DNA from: Azolla caroliniana
Lineage: Eukaryota; Polypodiophyta
NCBI GenBank assembly: GCA_043228905.1
Contig: JBHGNT010000013.1
Span: 124,001-188,000 of the forward strand
DNA length: 64,000 nucleotides
Direction of reading: 5' to 3'
Below, piece by piece: positions 53,067-64,000 of this stretch. The first letter of the stretch is position 1, and each line of letters begins with the position of its first letter. Under the pieces are notes generated by a model that was not told the origin of the DNA, made no database searches, and saw only the letters and a list, made by a program, of their open reading frames with translations. Both the position numbers and the translations under genes were made by a program.

Positions 53067-54333
53067 TCAGACGAAGTGTAAATCGACTTTGCCACAAAGG
53101 ATGTGCTCACGCATGAAATGGTAGTGAACCTCTATGTGCTTTGTGCAAGCATGAAAGACAGGGTTCTTGGCGACCTGGATGCTATTGAGGTTGTTGCAAT
53201 AGATAGGGATTGGTTTTGTGACTGTCACATAAAGATCCCTCAGTAGCCTCTTTAACCAAATCACCTCGCAGTTTGCGACGACCGCTCCACGGTACTCCGC
53301 CTCGATGTTGGGCAATGCAAATGTTGCTTGCTTCTTGCTGCTCCATGAGATCGCCGCATTCCTAAGGGAGAACATAAAGCTCGATGTCGATTGACAATAA
53401 ATCGCATCGCCGGCCTAGTTCGCATATGTATACACGAATAGCTATTTGGTAGTGTTGTTCCTTTACAACAACCCATGATCAAGGGTGCCACTGACATATG
53501 TGGTGTGTACACTTCACGTGCTCGATAGTCGGTGTTTGCATAAACTGACTAAGTAATCCAATAGGATAACTTAGGTTAGGTTGAGTATGTGTCAGGTAGA
53601 TCAGACTCCTGACAATTTTCTTGAACCCATTGCATCACATGTGGGACTCGAGTCATCATGCAAGTTCTGATTGTGGTCGAGGGGAGTTCAGATGGGCTGA
53701 CACTTTGTCATGCTAAACTTGAACAATATGTTTAGGACATAGTGGTGTTGTGTCAGCAGAATTCCTTCTAGTGTATGAATCACTTCAATTCCTAGGAAGT
53801 AGTGAAGGTTCCCCAAATCCTTCATCTCCAATGTGTTTGACAATTGGGTTTTTACGTGATTGATGTTTGTTAGGTCGGCTTCGGTGATGACTAAGTCATC
53901 CACATATAACAAAATACAGAGGGCTGGCTTGACCTTTTCAAATGAATAAAGAGGTGTCAGATTGTGCGGTTTCAAAGCCTATCATATGCAGATATTGTGT
54001 GATTTTTGAATTCCAAGCTTGCAAAGCTCATTTGAGTCCGTATAGAGACTTCTTCAGTTGACACACTACCAATTCGTGCACTTTCGTCCGAAATCATGGG
54101 GGTTGTACCATGTACACTTCTTCTTCAAGATCACCTTGAAGAAATGCATTCTTCACGTCCATTTGGTGAAGATGCCACCCCATTGCGACTGCAACCGCAA
54201 GAACTATGCGCACTGTAGTCATCTTTGCAACAGGCGCAAAGGTGTCATCATAGTCGATTCCATGTGTTTGCACCTATCCTATCGCTACAAGCTTGGACTT
54301 GTACTTGTTGATCGAACCATCAACATTATACTT
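53067..54333 (-). pseudogene. CopE reverse transcriptase and RNase H, broken
   Basis: Read on the - strand it shows DGSINKYKSKLVA, a stop, [49 protein letters not shown] followed by a stop, LLYVDDLVITEAD and MKDLGNLHYFLGIEV. After more breaks RNase H follows with ISWSSKKQATFALPNIEAEY and VFHACTKHIEVHYHF. The YVDD site is retained. Confidence 0.8.
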
Positions 54334-54767
54334 TGTTGAGGATACTACCAACCACAACTGGTTCTCACACTTGCGTATGCGGGTGCAAAAATTAAAATTG
54401 ATAGTACGCAGACAAACAGAGAGATCACTCACACTCTCACTAACTCACACTCTATCACACAACACTTAGTTACAATGGCAACAACCTCCCACAACTTTTC
54501 AACAATGATGATGACCATTGTTATCATTACTCGCCCTAATTATATTTATCCACATATACATATATGACTATTTACAAATATAGCCATAATGGGCACATCT
54601 AGGATAATTACAAATATAGCCTAGTCAGATTTGGCCAATTTGGTTATTAGTTGAATTGGTTATCGTTCGATTATCGGTCAGTTGATTTTTTGGCCTCGGT
54701 TGAGTTAACTATCCATCTGATTCGGCTTGTGCTTTCTTCCCATCTAGAGGGACCAGTTTTCCCAACA
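54334..54767 (-). repeat. CopC 3' LTR (434 bp)
   Basis: In element orientation it starts TGTTGGGAAAACTGGTCCC at 54767 after a purine tract and ends ATCCTCAACA at 54334. It interrupts the CopE reverse transcriptase between SINKYK and the upstream KYNV region. The upstream flank is TACTT; the partner duplication lies beyond the window. Confidence 0.75.
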
Positions 54768-55326
54768 AACTCCTCCTTCACACTGGGATGAAGTACTTCA
54801 CCAGTCCGACTCTTTGTCTGCATGCATTCAACTTCTTTATTGGCAACATCTTCGTCAACATATCCCATCCGTTGTCATCCATATGGACCTTCACCAGAGT
54901 AAAGTCCCTTTCTACCCTCTTTTGTAGCTAGTGATATCTCTACTGGATGTGCTTGGTCCTTAAGTGGTAGGTAGCATTCTTCGTAAGGTGGATGACACTT
55001 TGGTTGTCATAGTAGAGTTGGAATTCTTCTTACCAAATTTCCAGCTCTCCAATGAAATCCTTCATCGAAATTATTTCCTTACCGGCTTTGACAATGACCA
55101 CGTACTCCACTTCTGTGGTCGACAACACCACGGCCTTTTGTAGCCTCGACTGCCACGAGATGGCTCCCCCTGCATAAGTCATTACGTATCCAGACGTGGA
55201 CTGGTTGGTATCCTCATCAGTCGACATGTCCGAATTAGTGAAACCTTCTAATGTGGGGTTACCTGAGCCAAATCAGAGGCACATGCTCAAGGTGCCTCTC
55301 AGGTACTAAAGTATCCACTTCACTAT
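54768..55326 (-). pseudogene. CopC RNase H end (left of CopF)
   Basis: On the - strand STSGYVMTYAGGAISWQSRL is followed by VVLSTTEVEY and a C-terminal stretch MGYVDEDVANKEVECMQT. It is interrupted at 55326 by CopF. Confidence 0.75.
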
Positions 55327-55926
55327 TGTGCGGAACAATGCTCGGTCACAACCGAGTCTCAAACACTGAAGATTAAAGAAAAATAGAGAAAGGAAATTGT
55401 TACACTACAAAAAATAGAGAGGACACAGGATATTTATGTGGAAAACCTTAACAGAGAAAAACCACGGGAGCCCATATACTCCAAACTATCACTATATGAG
55501 AAAGGTACAATGCAGAAACTCGGAGGCAATGACCGCGAGCTCTTAGCCTCTGCCAATCGGCAGTTACAGATAGAAACTGATTCAATTTCTTTCTCTCTCT
55601 CTCGCTGACTTTATCGAGTACACTATACAACAACAACAAGCGTGACTTCAACAGATAACTACTACATATAAAGTGATTGCCCTAAGTCATATTTATACTT
55701 ATATGACTTTTGGGCTAATTACAAATATAGCCTCAGTGGGGTTATCCTAACATATTTACAAATATGTCCTTGGATCCGGTTCGCACCGGGTCCATTTGAA
55801 TTCATTGGTTTCAGTTTCCGAATCTCATCTGGATCCCTCCTGGATCCGGTTTCTATATCTGGTTCGTTTGATCCGGTACCTTCAGTTCTCAACCGGATCC
55901 TATTCGGAGGGAGCGAATTCCCAACA
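55327..55926 (-). repeat. CopF 3' LTR (600 bp)
   Basis: It is matched by 60767-61366 over its full length. In element orientation it starts TGTTGGGAATTCGCTCCC. A purine tract follows at 55927-55938. Confidence 0.88.
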
Positions 55927-56320
55927 AGCTCCCCCTTCACTCCGGCATGGGATGTCTCATTAGTCCGGTTGGAGAAGGCCAAGACTCGGAAGTGGTCCGA
56001 TGTGGTGAGAGGCCTGAAGCCGGAAGTCGAATCGGAGTGTACCGATTCGGACAAGAGCTGGAACGAGTCGGAGACAGCTGACTCGGATCAACAGATGGAT
56101 CCGGATGAGTCGGATCGACTGAAGGCCAAGGGGACACGGACACAAGGGGATTCACTGGTTTCAGTTTCCGAATCTCATCTGGATCCCTCCTGGATCCGGT
56201 TTCTATATCTGGTTCGTTTGATCCGGTACCTTCAGTTCTCAACCGGATCCTATTCAGAGGGAGCGAATTCCCAACAAGCTCCCCCTTCACTCCGGCATGG
56301 GATGTCTCATTAGTCTGGTT
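55801..56320 (-). repeat. 170-bp direct duplication in CopF enclosing a CopD-type segment
   Basis: 55801-55970 and 56151-56320 are the same sequence with only three differences. Each contains the last 125 or so bases of the LTR, the purine tract and 30-odd bases beyond. The 180 bp between them (55971-56150) resembles the CopD 3' region at about 35540-35690 (GTCCGATGTGGTGAGAGGCC versus GTCAGATGTGGTGAAGGGCC). Confidence 0.9.
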
Positions 56321-57718
56321 CGCCTTCGACACTCGTCCAACTTGTTGGTTGTCAACACCTTGGTCAGCATGTCTGACCTGTTCTCCTCTGTGTGAACCTT
56401 TATCAGCGCAAAGCTTTGTCCTCTAATCTCTCCCGGATCTAATGGTACTTGCGCTGGATGTGTTTCGTCCTAGAGTGGTATGCCACATTCTTTGCAAGGT
56501 GGATGGCACTTTGACTATCACAGTAGAGTCGGTATTCCTCCTGTCGGATCCCTAGCTCTCTGATGAAGTCCATCCAGGTTACTTCCTTGCCGGCTTCCAC
56601 AACTTGCATAGACTCCGCTTCCGTTGTTCACAGTGCAACAGAATTTTGCAACCTTCATTGCCACGATACGACTCTCCCTGCATACGTTATGACGTATCCG
56701 GATGTGGATCGATTGGTATCCGCATAAGCCTCAATATCCGAATCCGTAAAACCTTCCAATTGGGTTTTACCAGAGCCGAATCGGAGGCACATACTTGAGA
56801 TGCTTTTCAAGTAACAAAGTATCCACTTGACCGCGTTCTAGTGTTCTCTTCCCGGATTGCTCATGAACTGGCTGACAGCTCCGATTGCATATCCGATATT
56901 TGGTCGGGTGCACACCATTGCGTACATCAAGCTTCCAATGGCGGAGGCATATGGTACCTTCATCATCTCCAACTTCTCCATCTTTGTCTTCGGATTCTAC
57001 TTTCCAGAGAGCTTGCAGTTTGCCGGAACTATTGACCCGACCGGTTTCGCATCCGTCATGTTGAACCTTTGGAGCACCTTTGTCACGTACTTCTCCTGTG
57101 ACAGCCATAGCAATTTCTTCAACTGGTCCCGGATTATGTGCATCCCCAAAATCTGTCTTGCTGGGCCCAAATCTTTCATTGAGAAGGTCCGATTCAGAGC
57201 CTTCTTCAACATTCGGATCTTGATTTTGTCTCATCTGACGATCAACATATCATCCACATATAGGAGTATCAGGAAGTTGCCTCCGAAAAATTTCTTCACA
57301 AATACACAGTGGTTAGCTTGCATCTTGTAGTACCCTTGGTCGGTCATGAAGGAATCGAACCTCTGGTACCATTGCTGGGGGGTTTGGTTCAGTCCTGTTG
57401 AGCGGCAAGCTCAACCGGAGCCGGATCGGCTGAATAAGCCGGAGCCGGTAAGCGAGACGGATCGGGCGAAACGGATCGGTATGACGGTGAGCAACCGAAC
57501 CGGCAAGCAGTGGAGGCCGGGTGCAATCCGTAACCGGAAGTCCAATCGGAAGCCTAGTATAGGATAGACTACTAGGTAGCTATAGTCTCGTAGTAAGTGT
57601 CAGATGCTCGTGTGAGCATTGAAGTACATGGTACTTCTGTCAGTCCCAAGAGGACTTGTATAAATAGTGCTACTTAGCACAGTGTGTAGACGGTGTCTTG
57701 ATATAATTTTGAAATTGT

Positions 57719-57754
<36 letters not shown>

Positions 57755-60720
57755 GTTCTCTGTTTTACGCTTCCGCAAACACTTACATTTACAAGTCCGT
57801 ATAGACTCTTCTTTAGCCGGCATACTAGGTGCTCCTTCCCTTTCTTCTCAAATCCTTCTGGTTGCTGCATGAAGATCTCCTCCTCAAGGTCCCCATGGAC
57901 AAACGCCGTCTTGACCTCTAGTTTCTCTACCTCGAGGTCCATGCTTGCTGCTATGCTCAACATCGTCCAGATGGAGGTCATCTTGATTACCGGGGCAAAG
58001 ATCTCGTCGAAATCCACTCCTTTCTTCTACTGGAACCCCTTCACCACGATCCGAGCTTTGTACCTTGGTGGATTTCTGGCGTCCCCTGGTTTCATCTTGT
58101 ACACCCACTTGTTCCATAGTGCTTTCTTTCCTTTCAGTAGCTCCATCAACTCATATGTGTGGTTCTCATGCAGGGAATCCATCTCGTCCTGCATGGCACT
58201 TAACCACTTACAGCTGTGGGTGTCATTCCTTGCCTCTTCGAAGCTTTCCAGCTCCCCCTCATCGGTCTGCAATACGTGTTCTGCATCCAGAAATCTCCGG
58301 GGGGCTCTTCTCTCTCGGAGAGGGTATATTTGTACTTGGTCTTCAACTATCGGTTCCTCCGTTTGTTCTTCATCCGAATTTGATTCGGGGTCTTGTTCGG
58401 TTCCGGTGTCTCCTCCTCCGTCTTCTTCGGCCAGTTCAGTTTCTTGTCTGAATCCAGCCGATTCATCGAGTGTCAATCTATTACCGACTAGCTTTCGGTT
58501 TTCAACCGGGTAGGTCCTTGTGTCCTCAAACTGGTTTTCATTGGATGATCCAGAGTTCTTCACCTTCTTCTCCGACTCCCAGTCGGCAATGGTTTTGTCT
58601 TCCATGAAGACTATATCTCGACTTCAGAACACCTTCTTGGCCACCAGATCCCCTACTTGATATCCAAACTCATCATTGCCGTATCCAAGGAATATGCATG
58701 GCTAGGACTTCGGATCCAACTTTGCTCTCTTGTACTTTGCAACATGCACATATGCGATACACCTGAATACCTTCACATGCTGGTAAGATACGTCTTTACC
58801 GGTTCATACTCTTTGTGGTGTGTCTTTGTCCAAGGGTGCGGAGGGTGATTTGTTAATCACGTATGTCACCATCATCAGCGCCTCAACCCAGACCGTCTTG
58901 GACAACTTTGCATGTGCTAGCATGCTTCAGACTCTCTCCATTATTGTCTAGTTCATCCATTTAGCCAACCCGTTCAGTTTTGGTGTCTTTGGCACAGTGA
59001 ATTCTAGCCGAATTCCCTTTGACTTGCAGTACTCCTCGAACTGCCCCTAGTACTCTCCTTCGTTATCTGCTCGAACCGCCTTCAGCTTCCGGCCAGTTTC
59101 TCTATCCACTCTCGTGTGGAGCTCCTTGAAGACGAACAACACCTGATCTTTTTTCTTCAACGCTAAGACCCACAGCTTCCGGCTGTGGTCATCTATGAAT
59201 GTCATGAAGTACTGTGATCCGGCATGTGACTTCGTGTCCACTTGACACACATCAGTATGCACCAGCTCTAGCGGTGCATTCCGTCTCATCGGTGGTCTTG
59301 ACGGGAAGGAGGTTCAGTTTTGCTTGCCGGCCAAGCAATCGGTGCACTTCTCCAGATGCACGTCTTTCACCTCTGGAATGAGGTTATCCTCGGCAAGTCT
59401 TCTCATCCCCTTCTAGCTCATGTGACACAATCTCTTGTGCCACAGCTCACCGGCAATGTCAGATACTACGTTCACTTCTTCTTGGCATATCCAAGCGTGC
59501 ATCAGGTACAATGTGTTGATCTTCCGGGCTCGAGCCACAATTAGGCTTCCCTTGTTGAACTTCATGATTCCGTTCCGGATGCTACCCGTGTAGCCTTCAT
59601 TGTCTAGCTGACCGGTTGATATTAGGTTCAACCGAACCTCTGGAACATGTCGGACATCTTTCAGCAGTAGCTTGCATCCGGTTGATGTAGTCAACCACAC
59701 ATCCTATGCTGACAATTCGACATGTGCCTTCATTCCCCATCCGAACACAATTGGATCTCCGGCTGTGTACGACGAGAAGCATCTCCGGTCCGGTATCAGA
59801 TGGAATGATGCTCCGGAATCGACAACCCACGTTGTCTCGTCGCCGACAATGTTTAACTCATTCTCTTCGGTGATGAGCATCAATTCTTCTTCACTTGTCG
59901 CGATTGCTGACATTCCCTTCCGATCCGGGCCTCTCCGGTCCGAACTCTTCTTCGAATTGGTATTGTTGGTCTCTTTCTCTTTCCGGAAATGCCGACAGTT
60001 CTTTTGGAAGTGCCCTGGCTTCCCACAATAGAACCAAGTAGGCCTCCCCCTTGACTTTGACCTTGTCCCCAACTTTTCCCGGTTTTGGGGACTCCGGTTC
60101 TGGTTTCTCCCACGTTGTGTGTTGGATTCGGAAATCAGGGCTTTTGGATCGGAGGTCACTTCCTTGTCTTTTCGATGCACCTCTTCATCTAGCAAGCTCG
60201 ACTTCACTCTTGCTAGGGACAATTTCTTTCCTTCCGGCCCGGCGTTGCCCAAAGTGAAAGCTAGTGTCTCCCAACTATCTAGGAGGGAACCGAGACGGAG
60301 CAATGCAAGTACCTCGTCAGCCAGAGGTACTTCGAATGAGTTGGCTGGATTTATGAGCCCTTGTAAGGCATTCATGTGCTCCGCCATGCTGGAGCCCTCT
60401 TGATATCTAATTCTCACTAGCTTCCGGAAAACCAAGACTCGATTTACACCATTCTTGTTTTGAAACATGATGCCGATCTTCTCCTAGAGTTCATGAGCCT
60501 TGCTTTCTTCGTTGAAGTTGTTATATAGGCTCATATCAATTAAGCATCGGATGTACGCCGTTGTCTTCATGTGCATAACCTCCCATGTTGTGGCATTGAT
60601 CTTGTTCGGTTTGTTGTCCCTGAACTGTACCGGCAACCAGAGATCTTTAACCACCAACATGTCCCTCATCTTCGACTTCTACACTGAGTAGTTGGAGCCG
60701 GTGAGCTTGAACATGCCGCC
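56321..60720 (-). pseudogene. CopF gag-pol, broken
   Basis: Gag starts near 60700 with an in-frame stop just before MRDMLVVKDLW. The longest piece, 60468-59704, covers the rest of gag, a zinc knuckle with its first Cys changed (WFYCGKPGHFQKNC) and an intact protease site WVVDSGASFHL. The pre-integrase region (LWHKRLCHMS, about 59430) and integrase (ELVHTDVCQVDTKSHAGSQY, FMTFIDDHSRKLWV, about 59289-59047) follow. Reverse transcriptase (FDEIFAPVIKMTSIW, VHGDLEEEIFMQQPEGF) is cut at SLYGL by the solo LTR at 57396-57793 and continues after it. RNase H traces extend to about 56333. Confidence 0.85.
57396..57793 (+). mobile_element. solo LTR, CopD type, inside CopF reverse transcriptase
   Basis: It is 398 bp, starting TGTTGAGCGGCAAGCTCAAC and ending CACTTACATTTACA, with a perfect 5-bp target duplication AGTCC at 57391-57395 and 57794-57798. 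It splits the CopF reverse transcriptase between SLYGL and the NQTPQQWYQ side. There is no internal sequence, so it arose by LTR-LTR recombination. A CT dinucleotide run (about 57721-57752) lies in it. Confidence 0.92.
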
Positions 60721-60766
60721 GAATGAGTCATTGATTTTCTTTGTTGTTATCACTCTCATACCAGTT

Positions 60767-61366
60767 TGTGTGGAATAGCGCTTGGCCACAACCTAGTCTC
60801 AAACACTGAAGATTAAAGAAAAATAGAGAAAGGAAATTGTTACACTACAAAGAACAGAGAGGACACAAGATGTTTACGTGGAAAAACCTAACAGAGAAAA
60901 ACCATGGGAGCCAACAGACTCCAAACTATCACTATATGAGAAAGGTACAATGCAGAAACTCAAAGGCAATGACCCCGAGCTCTTAGCCTCTGCCAAGTGG
61001 CGGTTACAAACAGAAACTGATCTAGTTTCTTTCTCTCTCTCTCTTGCTCTTGCTCTCACTCACTCTATCGGGTACACTATACAACAACATCAAGTGTAAC
61101 TTCAACAGATAACTACTACATATAAGTGATTGCCCTAAGTCATATTTATACTTATATGACTTTTGGGCTAATTACAAATATAGCCTTAGTGGGCTTATCC
61201 TAACATATTTACAAATATGTCCTTGGATCCAGTTTGCACCCGGTTCATTTGGATTCATTGGTTCCGGTTTCCAGATCTCAACTGGATTCCTCTTGGATCC
61301 GGTTCGTCCGATCTAGTACCTCCGGTTCTCAACCGGATCCCATATGAAGGGACTGAATTCCCAACA
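60767..61366 (-). repeat. CopF 5' LTR (600 bp)
   Basis: In element orientation it starts TGTTGGGAATTCAGTCCC at 61366 and ends CACACA beside the primer site at about 60755-60765. It contains a CT-rich run (about 61027-61043) and the GTGGAAAAACC/AACCATGGG inverted pair. Confidence 0.88.
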
Positions 61367-61371
61367 ACTAC

Positions 61372-62866
61372 CGCCCAATGCTCTTTGCTCGGATTGCTCA
61401 TGAATTGGCTGATGACTCCGACTGTGTATCTGACGTCCGGCCTGGTACAAACCATTGCCTACATCTTGTTCATCTCAACTTTCTCTGCTTTCATCTTCGG
61501 ACATTGACATTTGTTCAGCTTGTAGTTTGTCGGCAATGTCAAACCAACTGTCTTAGCATCTTGCATGTTGAATCTCTGGAGCACCTTCATCACATATTTC
61601 TCATGTGAAAACCGTAGCAACTTCATTGTCTAATCCTAGACAATGTGCATACCCATAATCCTATTTGCCGAACCCATATCCTTCATCGCAAATGACTTGC
61701 TCAAGGCCTTCTTCAAGCTTCCGATTTTGTTCGGGTGTTGTCCGACAATTAGCATGTGGTTAACGTACAACGGGAGGATAAGGAAGTCTCCTTCTTCATA
61801 TCTCTTCATGAAGACGTAGTGGTTAGCTTGCATCTTGTGGAAAGCATGATCTACCATGAAGGATTTGAATTTCCAGTACCATTGCTGGGGAGCTTGTTTC
61901 AGTCCGTATAAGCTCTTCCTCAGTCGGCATGCCAGGTTCTCCTTTCTGTTCTCCACAAATCCCTCTGGTTGGTGCATGTAGATTTCTTCCTCTAAATCTC
62001 CATGCAGAAAGGCATTTTTGACATCTAATTGCTCAACTTCTAAATCCATGCTGGTTGCTATGCTCAACTTCATCCGTATTGACGTCATCTTTACTACTTG
62101 GGAAAATATTTCGTTGAAATCCACACCCTTCTTCTACTGAAAGCCTTTCACCACAATTTGGGCTTTGTATCTAGGTGAATTCCCGCCATCTCCCACCTTC
62201 AATTTGTATACCCACTTGTTCCGGAGTGCCTTCTTTCCTTTCGGCAGCTTGGTCAGTTCATAGGTGTAGTTTTCATGCAAGGAATCCATCTCATCTTGCA
62301 TGGCATGCAACCACTCTCGTTTGTGGGTATAGCTCTTATCTTCCTCGAAGCTTTCTGGCTCCCCCTCATTGGTTAACAATACATATTCTCTATCCGGAAA
62401 TCTCTGGAGGACCCTTCTTTCTCTTAGAGGGTATCTTCTGCCTTCGTTCGACGTAGTCGGGTCTTATTTGATTTCTTCAGTTGGCTCTTCATCCAAATTA
62501 GATTCGGATCCTCATTCGGCCAATTGTCTTCTTCCGACTGATTCCCCTTGTTCCTTAGTCGGCTCTTGACTTTGCTGATTATCTACTCGGCCAAGTGGTT
62601 TGTATCTGACTTTGGTCGGATCGATTGATGTTCGATTCGGCCCATCATCAACTCGGCTCGACTCGATAACTGAAGGCCTATTCTCGGTCGATTGGGAAGT
62701 TGATTCTGTCTTCTCCATCACCTAGTTGGGAATCGTCTTTTCTTCCATGAAGACAATATCTCGGCTCCTAATCACCGTTTTGTTGACTAGGTCCCATAGT
62801 CGATAGCCGAATTCATCTTCATTGTAGCCGAGAAATAGACACGGTCAGATCTTGGGATCAAGTTTC
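61372..62866 (-). pseudogene. CopC reverse transcriptase and integrase end (right of CopF)
   Basis: On the - strand CopC resumes after CopF. Reverse transcriptase lies at about 62379-61636 with NKWVYKLKVGD, FNEIFSQVVKMTSIR, FLHGDLEEEIYMHQPEGF and RKSLYGLKQAPQQWY. The active site is damaged (YVNHMLIVG instead of YVDD). Upstream pieces near 62720-62860 read RLWDLVNK and RDIVFMEE, the integrase C-terminal end. It is cut at 62866 by the CopG LTR. Confidence 0.82.
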
Positions 62867-63416
62867 TGTTGAGAATCGATTCGTAAAACACCAAGATCAA
62901 ACGATACTGAAAATACACAACACAACCACATAACGACGTAGTACAAAAATATTTACGTGGAAACCTAAAAACAGGAGAAAACCACGAGAGAGGAAAACTT
63001 TCACTATACAGAGGATGTCGAGGATAGAGATTACAACACTCTGATTATGAGTGTATCAAACCACACAAGGTTCTTGGCGTCTGCCATTACGCACACAGCT
63101 ATGGCGCCTCTCTCTCTCTCTCTCTTTGCACTCCTCACGCTATTAAACATGACACTTTCGTCTGTTTTTGCCCTAGATGTATATCATCGTATATATTATT
63201 TACAATTGTAGCCACTACTACATATCATTGATTATTATGATTACTATAATAATAATAATAATAATAATCTATTCAAAAACATTGACTCTTCGTGTCGACT
63301 CTTCGACTATCAGCTATCGGTGTTTGGCTACTTCTGAAGAGTCGGTTCCTCCAGTGTCGGGTGTCGGCTATTTCTGAACAATTGGTTCCTCCCACTAGAG
63401 GGACATATTCCCAACA
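62867..63416 (-). repeat. CopG 3' LTR (550 bp)
   Basis: In element orientation it starts TGTTGGGAATATGTCCCTC at 63416 after a purine tract (AAGGGGGAGTT) and ends CGATTCTCAACA at 62867. It contains a (TAA)n-type tract at about 63245-63270. It is inserted in the CopC integrase; the left flank is GTTTC. Confidence 0.78.
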
Positions 63417-63791
63417 AACTCCCCCTTCACTCTTGTGGGAGGGTGTCAGTCAGTCCTGTCTTCTGTCGACAGTCTTTAAGTCTGTCCATAGGTAGGTTCT
63501 TCGTGAGCATGTCAGATCCATTGTTATCTGTGTGGAACTTCACAAGTGTGAACTCTCCTTCTTCGACCTTCTCTCGCAACTAGTGATACCTTCTCTGTAT
63601 GTGCTTGGTTCAGGAGTGATATGCAACATTCTTGGCAAGATGTATGGCACTTTGGCTATCACAGTGAAGCAAGAAATCCCTCTGGTTCATCCCTAGCTCG
63701 TTGAGAAAATTTCTCATCTAGATCAGCTCTTTGCCGGCCTCTACCGCTGCCATATACTTTGCCTCTGTAGTCGACAAGGCTACAGACTTCT
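63417..63791 (-). pseudogene. CopG RNase H end
   Basis: A short - strand stretch resembles the C-terminal RNase H part of the CopA/CopC family (sequence corresponding to VDKAT and MAAVEAGKELI upstream of LVREKVEEGEF-type text). It is cut at 63791 by a CopD-type LTR, and the rest lies beyond the window. Confidence 0.6.
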
Positions 63792-64000
63792 TGTTGAGAT
63801 ACAAGCTCAACATTGGCCGGATTGGCTGTGCAAGCCGAGAACCGGATTGGTTGGGATTGATCGGTTAGGCCGGACCAGTGCGCAATGAGAAGCCGTAACG
63901 GTGCGTAAACCGCGAGGCCGTTGGAAAGATATTCCGCGCAGGAATATATTTTGGGAGTTAGTGTAGAGCTCATTTATGAGCATTGAAGTACATATCAGTA
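63792..64000 (+). repeat. CopD-type LTR, 5' part, running off the window
   Basis: It starts TGTTGAGATACAAGCTCAAC and continues with the same order of motifs as 35759-36216 and 57396-57793, up to GAGCATTGAAGTACAT near the window end. Whether it is a solo LTR or the start of a full element cannot be decided here. Confidence 0.75.

Larger units (their letters stand above)
52415..54333 (-). mobile_element. CopE: 3' part of a copia element, interrupted by CopC
   Basis: It consists of a 3' LTR, RNase H (about 53375-53067) and reverse transcriptase (about 54330-53688) on the - strand. The element is broken off at 54333, where the CopC 3' LTR begins, and the continuation beyond CopC is not in the window. 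The coding region has multiple stops but keeps YVDDLVIT and HTKHIEVHYHF-type motifs. Confidence 0.8.
55327..61366 (-). mobile_element. CopF: full-length copia element inserted in CopC
   Basis: It is 6040 bp, with LTRs at 55327-55926 and 60767-61366, both 600 bp. The flanks ACTAT (55322-55326) and ACTAC (61367-61371) form a 5-bp target duplication with one mismatch. A primer site CTGGTATGAGAG lies next to the right LTR. By eye the LTRs differ at roughly one base in ten, so CopF is older than Cop1. It contains a CopD-type solo LTR and an internal 170-bp duplication. The coding region is broken. Confidence 0.88.

Noticed and set aside
1-64000. search for a gene cluster or defence-like system
   Set aside because: The four host genes are of unrelated families with separate promoters, and the rest is explained by retrotransposons, a MITE and simple repeats. 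Nothing supports a coordinated new system.

Overview
The window is nuclear DNA from a land plant. It holds four intron-bearing or plant-type genes separated by long stretches of transposable elements. A fern or other non-seed vascular plant is my best guess: the PPR repeats have the wording I associate with expanded fern PPR families, and the LINE carries an ORF2 zinc-finger tail unlike the usual angiosperm L1. This is inference from memory; the sequence itself only proves a plant. No bacterial-type operon, phage, CRISPR array or rRNA gene is present.

Host genes: (1) a clade-C auxin response factor (ARF10/16/17 type), + strand, 16810-18957, two exons, with a miR160 target site and no PB1 domain; (2) a PLS-class, E-type PPR protein, - strand, 21163-23621, with a short first exon that completes an OSB-like PDF motif across a 71-bp intron; (3) a DYRK-family protein kinase, + strand, 39897-48619, many exons; (4) an apparently single-exon FAD-dependent amine-oxidase-type protein with a plastid-like leader, + strand, 49501-51135. 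A 3' fragment of an HSP70 gene lies at 24398-24748. The ARF and PPR genes converge tail to tail. The kinase and FAD genes are head to tail, about 0.9 kb apart.

Transposable elements: 1-678 is a gag-like pseudogene. A degenerate LINE (1344-11452) is split by Cop1 (4928-10506), a complete and recent Ty1/copia element with one uninterrupted 1419-residue gag-pol frame and a perfect 5-bp target duplication. 11551-11990 is a retropepsin relic and 12800-13239 a hAT-type MITE. From 24.8 to 36.2 kb, CopB (26405-32071) is inserted in CopA, CopB itself carries a solo LTR, and the tail of CopD follows. From 52.4 kb to the window end there is a nest: CopE is interrupted by CopC, CopC by CopF and CopG, CopF by a CopD-type solo LTR, and CopG by another CopD-type LTR that runs off the window. 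A second, badly decayed copy of the LINE family lies at about 51.74-52.33 kb on the - strand.

The genes do not form a pathway. They are unrelated nuclear genes (auxin signalling, organelle RNA metabolism, protein kinase signalling, plastid redox) in a repeat-rich background. The most noteworthy points are the PDF-motif/PPR fusion, the recent Cop1 element with an expanding 18-bp LTR array, two near-perfect foldbacks (42 bp at 19609 and 31-bp arms at 36676), and the layered insertions that give a relative history.
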